From the NCBI RefSeq assembly GCF_016342265.1, contig NZ_JAEIOS010000011.1, positions 62,001 to 126,000 on the forward strand: DNA of 64,000 nt, written 5' to 3'. The stretch comes from Corynebacterium meridianum (GTDB lineage Bacteria > Actinomycetota > Actinomycetes > Mycobacteriales > Mycobacteriaceae). The position numbers and the translations under genes were made by a program. This document shows, one piece after another, positions 27,862 through 36,828 of the stretch (the first letter of the stretch is position 1; each line of letters starts with the position of its first letter). The notes below the pieces were generated by a model, which was given only the letters and a program-made list of their open reading frames with translations, had not been told where the DNA came from and ran no database searches.

Positions 27862-27867
27862 TAGACT
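27862..27867 (+). promoter_or_regulatory. -10-like box TAGACT, leaderless start of cobG
   Basis: TAGACT ends 7 nt before the cobG ATG at 27875, so transcription would begin at or next to the start codon. There is no SD between them. Leaderless mRNAs are common in corynebacteria. Confidence 0.5.
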
Positions 27868-27874
27868 GGTGATC

Positions 27875-29086
27875 ATGAGCGTGGAATCCAGGGCATCATC
27901 AGCCGCCGAGCACACGGTGGAGAACTCCCGCGGTCTCGGCGACCGCGACCGCCCCGACGCCTGCCCGGGCGCGGTGCACATGCATCGGGCGGCGGACGGT
28001 CGGATCGGCCGGATCCGGGTGCCCGGGGGATACATGGAACCCGATACGTGGGAGACGCTCGCGGATCTCTCCGACAGCTACGGGGACGGTGCGATCCACC
28101 TGACCACCCGCGGCAACCTCCAGATCCGGGGGATATCCGATACGAATGCCGCCGCATTCACCGCGGCCGTCGAAACCGCGGGGCTGCTGCCGAGCGTCGT
28201 GCACGACCGGATCCGCAACATCATCGCCGCGCCCCTCTCCCCCGAGCTCCTGCCGCTCGTCAGGGAGCTCGACCGGCTACTGCTGGACGATCCGACCACG
28301 GCACGGTTGTCCGGACGGACGTTGTTCGGCATCGACGACGGTAGCGGCATGATCGCCGCACGCCGTCCTGACATCGGTGTGCTCCCCGCGAGCGGGGTCC
28401 ACCACCTGATTCTCGGTGGTTCCCCCGTCGATGCCGCCACCACACCCGGGGACACCGCCCGGGCACTGGCCCGGGCGGCCGCACTGTGGGCGGCGCGCCG
28501 GGGGAAAGCCTGGCGTATCGAGGAACAACCCGGTGCCGCGGCGGACATCGCCGCGGAGTTGATCGGTTCCGGACACGCCGGAGCTGTTCCCGCGCCCGTC
28601 TCCCCCGTCGATGCACCCGAACCACCGATCGGCTGGATCGACCGTCCGGACGGTACGATCAGCCTGGCGGCCGGGCTGAGATTCGGCGCGTTGGACACGC
28701 ACCTCGCACGGATGATCGCGACCACCGGCCGGCCCACCCAGGTCACCTGCTGGCGCTCGGTGGTCATAGAGGGGCTGGACGTCGCCTCCGCGGAGGTCGT
28801 GGTCAAGGTGCTCGCACCGATGGGTCTCATCTTCGACTCGGCCTCCCCGTGGCTCGAGGTATCCGCCTGCACCGGATCCACCGGATGCGACAAGGCCGCG
28901 TCCGACACCCGGGCGGATGCAGTGGCCGCCGTGCAGGAACACCGGGTCCCTGCCACACCGGAGGAGCACGTCCACTTCTCCGGGTGCGAACGCCGTTGCG
29001 GTCACCCAGTGGAGGGGCCGTACACGGACTATCTCGCCGTCGGTGACGGTGAGTACGAGGTCGCCCGCAGGGAGGGAAAGAGCTGA
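27875..29086 (+). CDS. cobG: Precorrin-3B synthase
   Basis: The 403-residue protein is related to sulfite/nitrite reductases: GDGAIHLTTRGNLQIRGI, a duplicated half-domain, and Cys segments ACTGSTGCDKAASDTR and FSGCERRCGHP for the 4Fe-4S cluster. It oxidises precorrin-3A to precorrin-3B with O2, marking the aerobic route to cobalamin. It starts at ATG 27875, where the family starts; the upstream open frame is antisense to the lipase gene. It is followed by cobH after 27 nt. Confidence 0.92.
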   Translation: MSVESRASSAAEHTVENSRGLGDRDRPDACPGAVHMHRAADGRIGRIRVPGGYMEPDTWETLADLSDSYGDGAIHLTTRGNLQIRGISDTNAAAFTAAVETAGLLPSVVHDRIRNIIAAPLSPELLPLVRELDRLLLDDPTTARLSGRTLFGIDDGSGMIAARRPDIGVLPASGVHHLILGGSPVDAATTPGDTARALARAAALWAARRGKAWRIEEQPGAAADIAAELIGSGHAGAVPAPVSPVDAPEPPIGWIDRPDGTISLAAGLRFGALDTHLARMIATTGRPTQVTCWRSVVIEGLDVASAEVVVKVLAPMGLIFDSASPWLEVSACTGSTGCDKAASDTRADAVAAVQEHRVPATPEEHVHFSGCERRCGHPVEGPYTDYLAVGDGEYEVARREGKS

Positions 29087-29113
29087 TACCCCCGGGACGT
29101 AGAATGAGGCACC

Positions 29114-29758
29114 ATGCATGAGTACATCACCGACGGCGCGGAGATATACCGCCGTTCATTCGCCACCATCCGCAACGAGGCCGACCTCTCAGCCCTCGAC
29201 CACGAGCAGGCAACGGTGGCGGTCCGGATGATCCACGCCGCCGGTGAGGTAGATCTCGCCGGGGACATCGCCCTGTCCCCCGGCCTCGTCCCCGCAGCAC
29301 GCCACGCGCTGCAGTCCGGCGCACCCATCCTCACCGATGTCCAGATGGTCGCCTCGGGGGTGACGAGGCGTCGACTCCCGTCGGACAACGAGGTGATCTG
29401 TCTGCTCGGGGACCCACGGGTCGGCGATCTCGCCCGGGACCTCGGTACAACACGGACCGCAGCTGCCGTGGAACTGTGGCGGCCCGTCCTCGACGGAGCC
29501 GTCGTGGCGATCGGAAATGCTCCCACAGCACTGTTTCACCTGCTCAACCTCCTCGCCGCCGAGCCGGAACTCCCCCGCCCGGCAGCCGTCCTCGGCATCC
29601 CCGTCGGGTTCATCGGCGCCGCCGAATCCAAGAAGGCACTCGCGGATGACGCCGTTTCCCTTGGGACGGAGTACCTCACGGTGCACGGACGACGGGGTGG
29701 ATCCGCCATCACTTGCGCTGCGGTCAACGCACTCGCCGATTCCCGGGAGATCATGTAG
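29114..29758 (+). CDS. cobH: Precorrin-8X methylmutase
   Basis: The 214-residue protein carries RMIHAAGEVDLAGDI (the His thought to act in the methyl shift), MVASGVTRRRLP, AVVAIGNAPTALFHLL and GIPVGFIGAAESKKAL. It moves the C11 methyl of precorrin-8X to C12, giving hydrogenobyrinate. A TAGAAT box lies 8 nt before the ATG, so an additional leaderless start is possible. Its stop directly abuts the start of cobIJ. Confidence 0.95.
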   Translation: MHEYITDGAEIYRRSFATIRNEADLSALDHEQATVAVRMIHAAGEVDLAGDIALSPGLVPAARHALQSGAPILTDVQMVASGVTRRRLPSDNEVICLLGDPRVGDLARDLGTTRTAAAVELWRPVLDGAVVAIGNAPTALFHLLNLLAAEPELPRPAAVLGIPVGFIGAAESKKALADDAVSLGTEYLTVHGRRGGSAITCAAVNALADSREIM

Positions 29759-31279
29759 ATGACCGCCGACGGAGGTGTTCTCACCGGCGTAGGAGTCGGC
29801 CCCGGGGACCCGGAGCTGGTCACCGTGGCCGCGGCCCGGGCGATCGCGTCCGCGGACGTTGTGGCTTACCACGCGAAACCGGGTGGTGCGTCCGCAGCCC
29901 GTGCGGCCGCTGAGCCGTACCTGCACGACGGACAGATCCACGAGCTGCTCTCCTACCCCGTCACCACCGGGGACACCACCCATCCGGGCGGGTATGCGGG
30001 AGCACTGGCGGAGTTCTATGTTGAGGCCGCGCAACGGCTCTCGCGACACCTGGACGCGGGCCGTGACGTGGTCGTACTCGCGCTGGGTGATCCGATGCTC
30101 TACAGCTCCTACCAGCATCTGCACCGGCTGCTCGCCGATCGTCCCGGTACCAGGGCTGCCCGGATCATCCCCGGCGTCACCTCGATCACCGCGGCCGCGG
30201 ACGTCCTCGCCCGACCTCTCGCCGAGGATGACGAGGTTCTCACCGTTCTTCCCGGAACCCTCGATGAGGATGAACTGTCGAGGCGGCTGCGGGACACCGA
30301 CACCGCCGTCGTGATGAAGCTCGGCAGGACCTGGCCGAAGGTCCGTCGGGCTCTCGACCGCGCCGGTGTACTGGAGCGGGCCTACGTCGTCGCCCGGATC
30401 GGCATGATGGGACAGGAGTCCCTTCCCGCCACCGAGGTGGCGGAGGTGCCGTACTTCGCGGTCGCCGTCGTTCCCTCCCACCGGGAGGGGGTCAGCGCGG
30501 CTTCGACGGACCCGATGGCAGCGGCCGAACCGTCAGGCAACGGGGAGGTGGTCGTGGTCGGACTCGGGCCCGGTGATCCGGTCTGGACCACTCCCGAGGT
30601 CTCGCGGGAGCTGGAGCTCGCGGAGGACCTCGTCGGCTACTCCACCTACATCAACCGGGTCCCGGAACGGGTCGGGCAGCGCCGGCACCTTTCCGACAAC
30701 AAGGTCGAGGCGGAACGGGCCGCGATGGCCCTCGATCTCGCGGCGAGGGGCAGACGGGTCGCCGTCGTCAGTTCCGGCGACCCCGGTGTGTTCGCCATGG
30801 CGGCAGCCGTGCTCGAGACCGCCGACGACGACGCCTGGCGGGGTGTCACCGTCAGAGTGGTTCCCGGAATGACCGCGGCGCAGGCCGTCGCCTCCCGGGT
30901 GGGGGCGCCCCTCGGCCACGACTTCGGCATGATCTCCCTGTCCGACAGGTTGAAGCCGTGGGAGGTCATCGCCCGTCGGGTGCATGCCCTCGCCGGCGCG
31001 GACATGGCCTTCGCCGTGTACAACCCGGCATCGAGGACCAGGCGGCGTCAGGTGGCGGAGCTGCGGGACATCGTGCTGGAGCACCAGGATCCGGGTACCC
31101 CGGTGATCGTCGCCCGGGCGGTCGGTTCCGACGGTGAGTGCGTCACGGTGACCACCCTCGCCGAGTTCGATCCGGGCGTGGTCGACATGCGGACGATGCT
31201 CATCATCGGCGCATCGACCACGAGGATCTACCAGGGCCCGGAGGGCCCACGGGTGTTCACCTCACGTCGATATGGTTAA
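29759..31279 (+). CDS. cobIJ: Fused precorrin-2 C20-methyltransferase / precorrin-3B C17-methyltransferase
   Basis: The 506-residue protein has two tetrapyrrole methylase domains. The first (about 1-245) has GVGVGPGDPELVTVAAARAI and LALGDPMLYSSYQHL (CobI type). The second (about 258-506) has VVVGLGPGDPVWTTPE, VVSSGDPGVFAMAAAVLE, VVPGMTAAQAVASRVGAPLG and FAVYNPASRTRR (CobJ type, ring contraction). The fusion is usual in mycobacteria and corynebacteria. The ATG follows the cobH stop with no gap. Confidence 0.95.
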   Translation: MTADGGVLTGVGVGPGDPELVTVAAARAIASADVVAYHAKPGGASAARAAAEPYLHDGQIHELLSYPVTTGDTTHPGGYAGALAEFYVEAAQRLSRHLDAGRDVVVLALGDPMLYSSYQHLHRLLADRPGTRAARIIPGVTSITAAADVLARPLAEDDEVLTVLPGTLDEDELSRRLRDTDTAVVMKLGRTWPKVRRALDRAGVLERAYVVARIGMMGQESLPATEVAEVPYFAVAVVPSHREGVSAASTDPMAAAEPSGNGEVVVVGLGPGDPVWTTPEVSRELELAEDLVGYSTYINRVPERVGQRRHLSDNKVEAERAAMALDLAARGRRVAVVSSGDPGVFAMAAAVLETADDDAWRGVTVRVVPGMTAAQAVASRVGAPLGHDFGMISLSDRLKPWEVIARRVHALAGADMAFAVYNPASRTRRRQVAELRDIVLEHQDPGTPVIVARAVGSDGECVTVTTLAEFDPGVVDMRTMLIIGASTTRIYQGPEGPRVFTSRRYG

Positions 31280-31377
31280 GATGTCATAAACCTCAGGTCA
31301 CGATGTTGTGTCGCCCCCGGTCAAAGATTGGGGCCACTCCGGATCTGTTTTCCCTTAACCCAAGGAGATTCACCCTC

Positions 31378-31737
31378 ATGCGGAACGCCACCCATCGACT
31401 TCGCCGTGCGGCGCTCTCGGGCGCAGTAGCGGTCGCCCTCACCACCGGTGCCGTCGCACCCGCGGTCGCGGAAAACCTCCCTGATCCGGCTGACACGGCA
31501 AACGCCGTCGAGGTCGCCAAGAAGAAATCCGGTGCGGGCTCCTCTGATCTCGGTTCACTCACCAACAACAGCTTCTCATCCCAAGTTGGGGCCGATGGAC
31601 TGCAGACCTGGTACAATGGATCTCCCGGATGGGCCCGTGCGCTGATCTCCGTCGTGGCGATCGCACTCGCGCTCGACGTTCTCGGCGTTCTCATTGGTCC
31701 GGTCCGCTCGATGCTGTTCAACCTTCTTCCCCGGTAG
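31378..31737 (+). CDS. Small secreted/anchored protein, unknown function
   Basis: The protein is 119 residues with a clear SD (AAGGAG, 10 nt from ATG 31378). It has a signal peptide (LRRAALSGAVAVALTTGAVA, cleaved after AVA), a short mature region (NAVEVAKKKSGAGSSDLGSL) and a hydrophobic segment near the C terminus (ALISVVAIALALDVLGVLI). It is likely a membrane-anchored surface protein. A strong terminator follows, so it is a single gene. The family is not recognised. Confidence 0.7.
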   Translation: MRNATHRLRRAALSGAVAVALTTGAVAPAVAENLPDPADTANAVEVAKKKSGAGSSDLGSLTNNSFSSQVGADGLQTWYNGSPGWARALISVVAIALALDVLGVLIGPVRSMLFNLLPR

Positions 31738-31753
31738 TGTCCGGTAACCCACT

Positions 31754-31800
31754 CCGGCCGGCCCCGGCGTCCCGCCCCGGGATCGGCCGGTGTTTTCTTT
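31754..31800 (+). terminator. Rho-independent terminator
   Basis: A GC-rich stem (CCGGCCGGCCCCGG pairing with CCGGGATCGGCCGG) is followed by TGTTTTCTTT. Confidence 0.8.
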
Positions 31801-31832
31801 GTCGGAGGAGACGGGTTGTGGTGGAAGGGTGC

Positions 31833-31860
31833 TTGACTAGATAGAAAAACGATCTAGCAT
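31833..31860 (+). promoter_or_regulatory. Promoter with embedded inverted repeat (likely PadR autoregulation site)
   Basis: TTGACT (31833-31838) and TAGCAT (31855-31860) are spaced by 16 bp. The inverted repeat CTAGAT-N9-ATCTAG (31837-31857) overlaps both boxes, so a bound repressor would block polymerase. The following two genes are a membrane protein and a PadR-type regulator. Confidence 0.6.
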
Positions 31861-31905
31861 GATCGGTGACCTTCCATATGCTCAAAAAGCGAAGGAGAAC
31901 CACCG

Positions 31906-32904
31906 ATGCGTGACGATCTGACCGCGGAGCAGTCCGACTGGATCGCCGGGTACCGTTTCCATCTCGTCGTGAGCGGCAGACTCGACCGGGATGCCCTCGC
32001 CCGGGAGACCGACACCATGCGGAACGCCCTGATCAGCGCCGCCGTCGATCCCGATGACGAGGCGTGGTCGACACCACGCGAGGCCGCGCGGGAAACGGTC
32101 GCCACCTACCCCTACGCGCCCGAAACCGCGGCACTGACGTGGCGGAACCTGTTGTCGGGCGTGGCCATGCAGGCAGGTCTCCTCGTCCTGTTCGCCTCAC
32201 TCTGGCTATTCACCGTGGGATGGACCTTCACCCTGAGCACCAAGACGATCGTGTTGTCGACCGGGTTCGTCGTCAGTCTCACTGCACTCCATCTCGCCAT
32301 CCTCAGCCACGGCAGCGGCCGGACCATCGGCTTCTGGACCGGAGCCCTCGGTGCGGTCGCCGGGGTCATCGGTACCGGCGTGATGACGGCCTCGACGGAT
32401 TCGGTACCGGTTATCGATGTCCCGTCCGCCGTATTCCCTGCTGTCGGCCTCGGCCTGGTCGCCCTTAGCTGGTGGATCACCCCGGACGACGGCGTTCTCC
32501 CCGACCACGAGAGGGACACCTGCGACGATCCCGTGCAGTGGGTGTCCCGCTACGGTGCGCTGCTGCACAGCAACTACGGCTACAGCCCCTCCCGTGCCCG
32601 GCAGGAAGCCCGCCAGCTCGCCGACCACTCACTGTCCCGGGGAAAAACACCCCAGGAGGAGTTCGGCTCACCCGCCATTGCCGCGGCCCGTACCGGAGGA
32701 GAAGCCAGATCACTGCGGAGCCGCAGCCGGTGGAGGCTGCTCCAGTACGCGCTCGTCACCCTGGTGGCCGTCAGCGTGATGCGGAGCGGAGAGACGTTCC
32801 CTATCGTGATGGGAGTGATTCTCTTCGCCGGCCTCGCCCTGACGGTCCCGAAACTCTGGGTGGACGCGGGTCTGCCCACGCTCCGGGGAAGCGACGATGG
32901 GTGA
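31906..32904 (+). CDS. Multi-pass membrane protein with N-terminal cytosolic domain, PadR partner
   Basis: The protein is 332 residues with GAAGGAG before the ATG. The N-terminal roughly 75 residues are soluble and acidic (DDLTAEQSDWIAGYRFHLVV). They are followed by about four hydrophobic segments, a soluble stretch (about 200-270) and two more membrane segments at the C terminus. No catalytic motif is recognised. It overlaps the next gene, a PadR-type regulator, by 8 bp, a pairing common for membrane proteins or transporters under self-control. Confidence 0.6.
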   Translation: MRDDLTAEQSDWIAGYRFHLVVSGRLDRDALARETDTMRNALISAAVDPDDEAWSTPREAARETVATYPYAPETAALTWRNLLSGVAMQAGLLVLFASLWLFTVGWTFTLSTKTIVLSTGFVVSLTALHLAILSHGSGRTIGFWTGALGAVAGVIGTGVMTASTDSVPVIDVPSAVFPAVGLGLVALSWWITPDDGVLPDHERDTCDDPVQWVSRYGALLHSNYGYSPSRARQEARQLADHSLSRGKTPQEEFGSPAIAAARTGGEARSLRSRSRWRLLQYALVTLVAVSVMRSGETFPIVMGVILFAGLALTVPKLWVDAGLPTLRGSDDG

Positions 32905-33241
32905 CCGTTCCGACCGGGAGTTCGCCGCCTGGCAGCGTGTGACACTGCCCCTGCTGCTGCTCGGTGAGATGGAGATCGCCCCCGGCCACGGCTACGGGCT
33001 CGCCGAACGACTCGTGCAACGGGGACTGAACCCGGTCAAGGGAGCGGCTCTCTATCCGGTGCTCAACCGGCTCGAGGACGACGGCCTGGCCACGTCAACG
33101 TGGGAGCCCGGCGAGAGTGGCCCCGGCAGGAAGGTCTACCACCTCTCCCCCGCCGGTGCCGAGCAGCTGGCGGAGTCCCGCAGCCGGTTCACCGAGTTCG
33201 CGGCGATCGTGGGCGGCTACGGACAGCTCACCGCACCCTAG
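32897..33241 (+). CDS. PadR family transcriptional regulator
   Basis: The 114-residue winged-helix protein has LLLLGEMEIAPGHGYGLAER, GAALYPVLNRLEDDGLATS and the wing GPGRKVYHLSPAGAEQL, the PadR/PadR-s2 pattern. It lacks a long C-terminal helix domain, so it is of the short type. It probably represses the operon through the inverted repeat at 31837-31857 and responds to an unknown ligand. Confidence 0.88.
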   Translation: MGDRSDREFAAWQRVTLPLLLLGEMEIAPGHGYGLAERLVQRGLNPVKGAALYPVLNRLEDDGLATSTWEPGESGPGRKVYHLSPAGAEQLAESRSRFTEFAAIVGGYGQLTAP

Positions 33242-33975
33242 AGCTCCATCGCGGCGTTGAAGGCCGCCTCCGCGGTGTGCACCACGGTGATCCGGCCACC
33301 TCCGGGCAACTCCGGGCGGCGCACCATCACGACGTCGATACCCAGTTCGCGTGCGGCGTCGAGCTTCGGCCGCGTGTGCTCGCCACCGGAGTTCTTCGTG
33401 ACGACACAGTCGATCTGGTTGTCCCGCATGAGCTTCTTCTCCGCCGCCACCGTGAAGGGTCCGCGGTCGAGGATCACCCGGTGCCGGGCGGGAAGCGGGG
33501 CATCGGGTCTGTCCACGCAGCGGATGACGTAGAGGTTGAGATCGTCGTGGGCGAAGGGGGCGAGCTGCTGCCGGCCGATGGTGAGCAGGATGTGGTGGTA
33601 GTCGCGCTCCGTGATCCGCGCGGCCTCCTCCATCGTGTCGACCATCCGCCACTTGTCTCGTGCGACCGGCTCCCATGCCGGTCGGTGCAGCGCGATCAGG
33701 GGCACCCCGGTGGCCCGGGTTGCCTCCGCCGCGGAGATCGATATCCGTTCGGCGAAGGGATGGGTGGCATCGACGACGACCTCCACTTCCTGGTCGATCA
33801 GCCAGCGGGCGAGCCCGGCGGGCCCGCCGAACCCACCGATGCGGACCTCCCCCACCGGCAGTCGTGGGCTGGCCACCCGGCCCGCGAGTGAACTGGTCAC
33901 GAGCCATCCGCGGGCGGACATCAGGGCGGCGAGTTCCCTCCCCTCCGAGGTTCCGCCGAGAATCAGTGCACGCAC
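33238..33975 (-). CDS. cobK: Precorrin-6A reductase
   Basis: The 245-residue protein starts MRALILGGTSEGRELAALMS, a nucleotide-binding Gly-rich loop. It has VEVVVDATHPFAERIS, RPAWEPV, ILLTIGRQQLAPF and VVTKNSGGEHTRPKLDAA. It reduces precorrin-6A to dihydroprecorrin-6 with NADPH. It overlaps the stop of the convergent padR gene and the end of cobM. The order cobK-cobM-cobL matches mycobacteria. Confidence 0.95.
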   Translation of the reverse strand: MRALILGGTSEGRELAALMSARGWLVTSSLAGRVASPRLPVGEVRIGGFGGPAGLARWLIDQEVEVVVDATHPFAERISISAAEATRATGVPLIALHRPAWEPVARDKWRMVDTMEEAARITERDYHHILLTIGRQQLAPFAHDDLNLYVIRCVDRPDAPLPARHRVILDRGPFTVAAEKKLMRDNQIDCVVTKNSGGEHTRPKLDAARELGIDVVMVRRPELPGGGRITVVHTAEAAFNAAMEL

Positions 33976-34736
33976 GGTATCGTCCGTCCTTCCGCGTCAC
34001 GTGGCCGGTCATCGGAGTAGAGGTAGCTGTCGGGGAAGCCCTCCGCCCCGAGTACCTCACCGACGATGATCACGGCGGTCCGGCTGATCCCGGCCTCCTG
34101 CACCGCCCCGGCGATGTCACCCAGCCGTCCACGAACGATCCGCTCCTCCGGGCGGCTGGCGTAGGCGACGACCGCGACGGGGCAGTCCGCCCCGTAGTTC
34201 GGGGTGAGCTCCCCGACGACGCGGTCGATGTCGTGTGCCGCGAGATGGATGCACAGCGTGGCGCGGGACGCACCCAGGGTGGCGAGATCCTCGCCCTCGG
34301 GCATCGCGGAGGCACGACCGCTGACCCGGGTGAGGATAACGGTCTGGCCGACGGTGGGAACCGTGAGTTCGTGTCCGAGGGCGGCGGCGGCCGCCGCGAA
34401 AGAGGGCACGCCCGGGACGATCTCGTAGTCGATTCCGGCGGCGGTGAGGCGGCGGGCCTGTTCGGCGAGGGCCGAGTACACCGACGGATCCCCGGAGTGG
34501 AGTCGGGCTACGTCGAGACCGTTTCCGTCGGCCCGCCGGATCACCGCCATGATCTCGTCCAGCGGCATCCGGGCGGTGTTTATCACCTCGGTGCTTTCGG
34601 GGCAGTGCTCGAGAACCTCCCCGGGGACGATGCTGCCGGCATAGAGGCAGACCCCGCACGATCGGATGAGGCGGTCCGCCCGGAGGGTGAGGAGATCGGC
34701 GGCGCCGGGGCCGGCGCCGATGAAGTAGACGGTCAT
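33963..34736 (-). CDS. cobM: Precorrin-4 C11-methyltransferase
   Basis: The 257-residue tetrapyrrole methylase has TVYFIGAGPGAADLLTLRAD, VARLHSGDPSVYSALAEQ, YEIVPGVPSFAAAAAALG and LTRVSGRASAMPEGE. It methylates C11 of precorrin-4 to give precorrin-5. The start at ATG 34736 overlaps the cobL stop by 4 nt; the upstream open frame lies inside cobL and is not used. Confidence 0.95.
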   Translation of the reverse strand: MTVYFIGAGPGAADLLTLRADRLIRSCGVCLYAGSIVPGEVLEHCPESTEVINTARMPLDEIMAVIRRADGNGLDVARLHSGDPSVYSALAEQARRLTAAGIDYEIVPGVPSFAAAAAALGHELTVPTVGQTVILTRVSGRASAMPEGEDLATLGASRATLCIHLAAHDIDRVVGELTPNYGADCPVAVVAYASRPEERIVRGRLGDIAGAVQEAGISRTAVIIVGEVLGAEGFPDSYLYSDDRPRDAEGRTIPCVH

Positions 34737-36031
34737 GGTGAGACGCTTTCCCCTTGTTCGGTCGATGCGGGTATCTGCTTGACGACGCGCCACTGCGTCA
34801 CCGGCAACGCGGGACGCAGGGCGGTGAACCCCCCGATCGACGTCTCCGAGTCGACCTGGACGCGGGTGATCCGACCACCGAGGCGGTCGCGGAGCCGCCA
34901 GAGCATCTGCTCCGATTCGACGGTCACGGCGTTGGCCACGAGGCGCCCACCGGGGCGCAGCCGTTCCCATGCGGCTTCGACGAGTCCGGCGGTGGTGAGC
35001 CCTCCGCCGATGAAGATGACGTCGGGGTCGGTGGTGGCGGCACTGAAGGAATCCGGCGCGGCACCGAGCACCTCAAGGTGCTCCACGCCGAGGTTACGGG
35101 CGTTGTCCGTCATGGTCCGCCTGCGGTGTTCGGCCCTTTCGAAGGCGACGGCGCTGGTGCCGGGGGTGCTGCGCAACCATTCGATGGCGACGGATCCGGC
35201 GCCACCGCCGATGTCCCAGAGTCGCTCCCCAGGGCGCGGCGCGAGTGCGCAGACGGTCCAGGCGCGGACATCCGCCTTCGTGAGCTGCCCCTCATCGGTG
35301 TCGTAGGAGTCGTCTGGCAGACCCGGGAGCAGGCTCCTTCCGGGTGGTCCGGCCGGAACGACGGCGATCACATTCAGTGCGCTCCGTGGAGGTTCCGCTG
35401 CGGCTGCGCGGTAGGTCTGGGTGTGGGCGTCCGGTCCCCCCAGGTCGCTCAGGACGTGGATACGCGCCCCGCCGTGCCCCCGGGCGGTGAGCAGTGAGGA
35501 CACCTCGCCCGGGGTGGTCTCGTCGCGGCCGAGGATGAGGAACCGCCTGCCCTGATCGAGCAGCGGAAGGATGGCCGATACCGGGCGGTTCACCAGACTG
35601 ACCACAGGGGTGTCGTTCAACGGCCAGCCCAGGTGGGCGCAGGCCAGCGACACCGACGATGCGAGGGGGAGCACCTCGATGTTTCCGGGACCGAAGATCC
35701 TGGTCAGTGTCGTGCCGATCCCGTGGAACATCGGGTCACCCGAGCCGAGTACCACGATGCGACGGCCCGAGAACTCCTCGAACAGAGGCTCGATCGACGG
35801 CAGCAGCGGGGACGGCCACGGTCGGCGTTCCGCGGTGATCTCCCCGTCGATGAGGTTGAGCTGCCGCCAGGAACCGATCACCACATCGGCCGCACGCAAC
35901 CGATCGAGGGAGGTCGCTGGCAGATCTCCCATACCCGCGGCACTGATCCCGACCACGCTCGCGAGGAACGCTTCCGGGTGCGAGACACCGCTGTCGGTCG
36001 CGGCGCGGTCACCGGTGGCGGAGTTGGTCAT
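34733..36031 (-). CDS. cobL: Precorrin-6Y C5,15-methyltransferase (decarboxylating)
   Basis: The 432-residue protein has two domains. The N-terminal one is a tetrapyrrole methylase (VVGISAAGMGDLP, VVLGSGDPMFHGIGTTL, LPLASSVSLACAHLGWP). The C-terminal one is a class I methyltransferase (RLWDIGGGAGSVAIEWLRS, DVIFIGGGLTTAGLVEAAW). It methylates C5 and C15 and decarboxylates the C12 acetate. It is first in a cobL-cobM-cobK operon. Confidence 0.95.
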   Translation of the reverse strand: MTNSATGDRAATDSGVSHPEAFLASVVGISAAGMGDLPATSLDRLRAADVVIGSWRQLNLIDGEITAERRPWPSPLLPSIEPLFEEFSGRRIVVLGSGDPMFHGIGTTLTRIFGPGNIEVLPLASSVSLACAHLGWPLNDTPVVSLVNRPVSAILPLLDQGRRFLILGRDETTPGEVSSLLTARGHGGARIHVLSDLGGPDAHTQTYRAAAAEPPRSALNVIAVVPAGPPGRSLLPGLPDDSYDTDEGQLTKADVRAWTVCALAPRPGERLWDIGGGAGSVAIEWLRSTPGTSAVAFERAEHRRRTMTDNARNLGVEHLEVLGAAPDSFSAATTDPDVIFIGGGLTTAGLVEAAWERLRPGGRLVANAVTVESEQMLWRLRDRLGGRITRVQVDSETSIGGFTALRPALPVTQWRVVKQIPASTEQGESVSP

Positions 36032-36054
36032 GTGGCGTCATCCTACCGGGTCGA

Positions 36055-36828
36055 TCACCGGGGCATCCGGCGCCACACCGGGCGGGGAACGAGCCGCATC
36101 ACCCGGGCGAGAACCTCCAGTCGGCGCGGGATCCACAGGGTGATGGAGCGGACTCTCCCACCCCTCTCCTGAGACCGGATCTCCCGGGCGATCGCGTCGG
36201 CGACCTCCGCCGAGGTGACCGACATCGGTGCGGGATCCATGCCCTCGGTCATCCGTCCGATGACGAAGCCGGGGCGGGCGGTGATCAGCCGGACCGGACC
36301 GCCGTGGAGCCGGTCGGCAAGACCCTGGCAGAAGGCGTCGAGACCGGCCTTCGTCGATCCGTACACGTAGTTGGCGCGGCGGGCGCGCCAACCCGCCACC
36401 GAGGAAAAGGCGACGATGGTCGCCGGTTGCCCGACGGTCGCCGTCCTCGTGAGCAGATCCGCGAGCACGGTCAAAACCGACACCTGGGCGGTGTAGTCCA
36501 CTGTCGCGATCTGAGCGGCGTGCGCCTCGTCGTGCTCCGCGCGGCGCTGTTCGCCGAGAACACCGAACGCGACGATCGTGTAGACCGGTGAGCCGGCGAG
36601 GGCGAGTGCCTGCTCTACGACCGTCCGGTGACGGCCGAGGTCGGTGGCGTCGAACTCGATCCGGTGGACGGACGTTGCACCGGCGGCACGCATCCGTAGT
36701 GCCGCGTCGTCAAGGTCCGAGACGTTGCGTGCGGCGAGCACCACCTCGCGTCCGGCGACGAGACGTTCGGCCAGGTGAACGCCGATGTCACTGCGACCAC
36801 CCAGCAGGAGCACGGATCCGGAACTCAC
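36055..36828 (-). CDS. Short-chain dehydrogenase/reductase (DprE2-like)
   Basis: The 257-residue SDR has VLLLGGRSDIGVHLAERLV (nucleotide-binding motif in the DprE2-like form), AFSSVAGWRARRANYVYGSTKAGLDAF (Ser, Tyr-x3-Lys active site) and ITARPGFV. It resembles the reductase family that includes DprE2. The same SDR follows cobL in M. tuberculosis (Rv2073c). It overlaps the upstream M24 peptidase gene by 4 nt. The substrate is unknown. Confidence 0.85.
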   Translation of the reverse strand: MSSGSVLLLGGRSDIGVHLAERLVAGREVVLAARNVSDLDDAALRMRAAGATSVHRIEFDATDLGRHRTVVEQALALAGSPVYTIVAFGVLGEQRRAEHDEAHAAQIATVDYTAQVSVLTVLADLLTRTATVGQPATIVAFSSVAGWRARRANYVYGSTKAGLDAFCQGLADRLHGGPVRLITARPGFVIGRMTEGMDPAPMSVTSAEVADAIAREIRSQERGGRVRSITLWIPRRLEVLARVMRLVPRPVWRRMPR

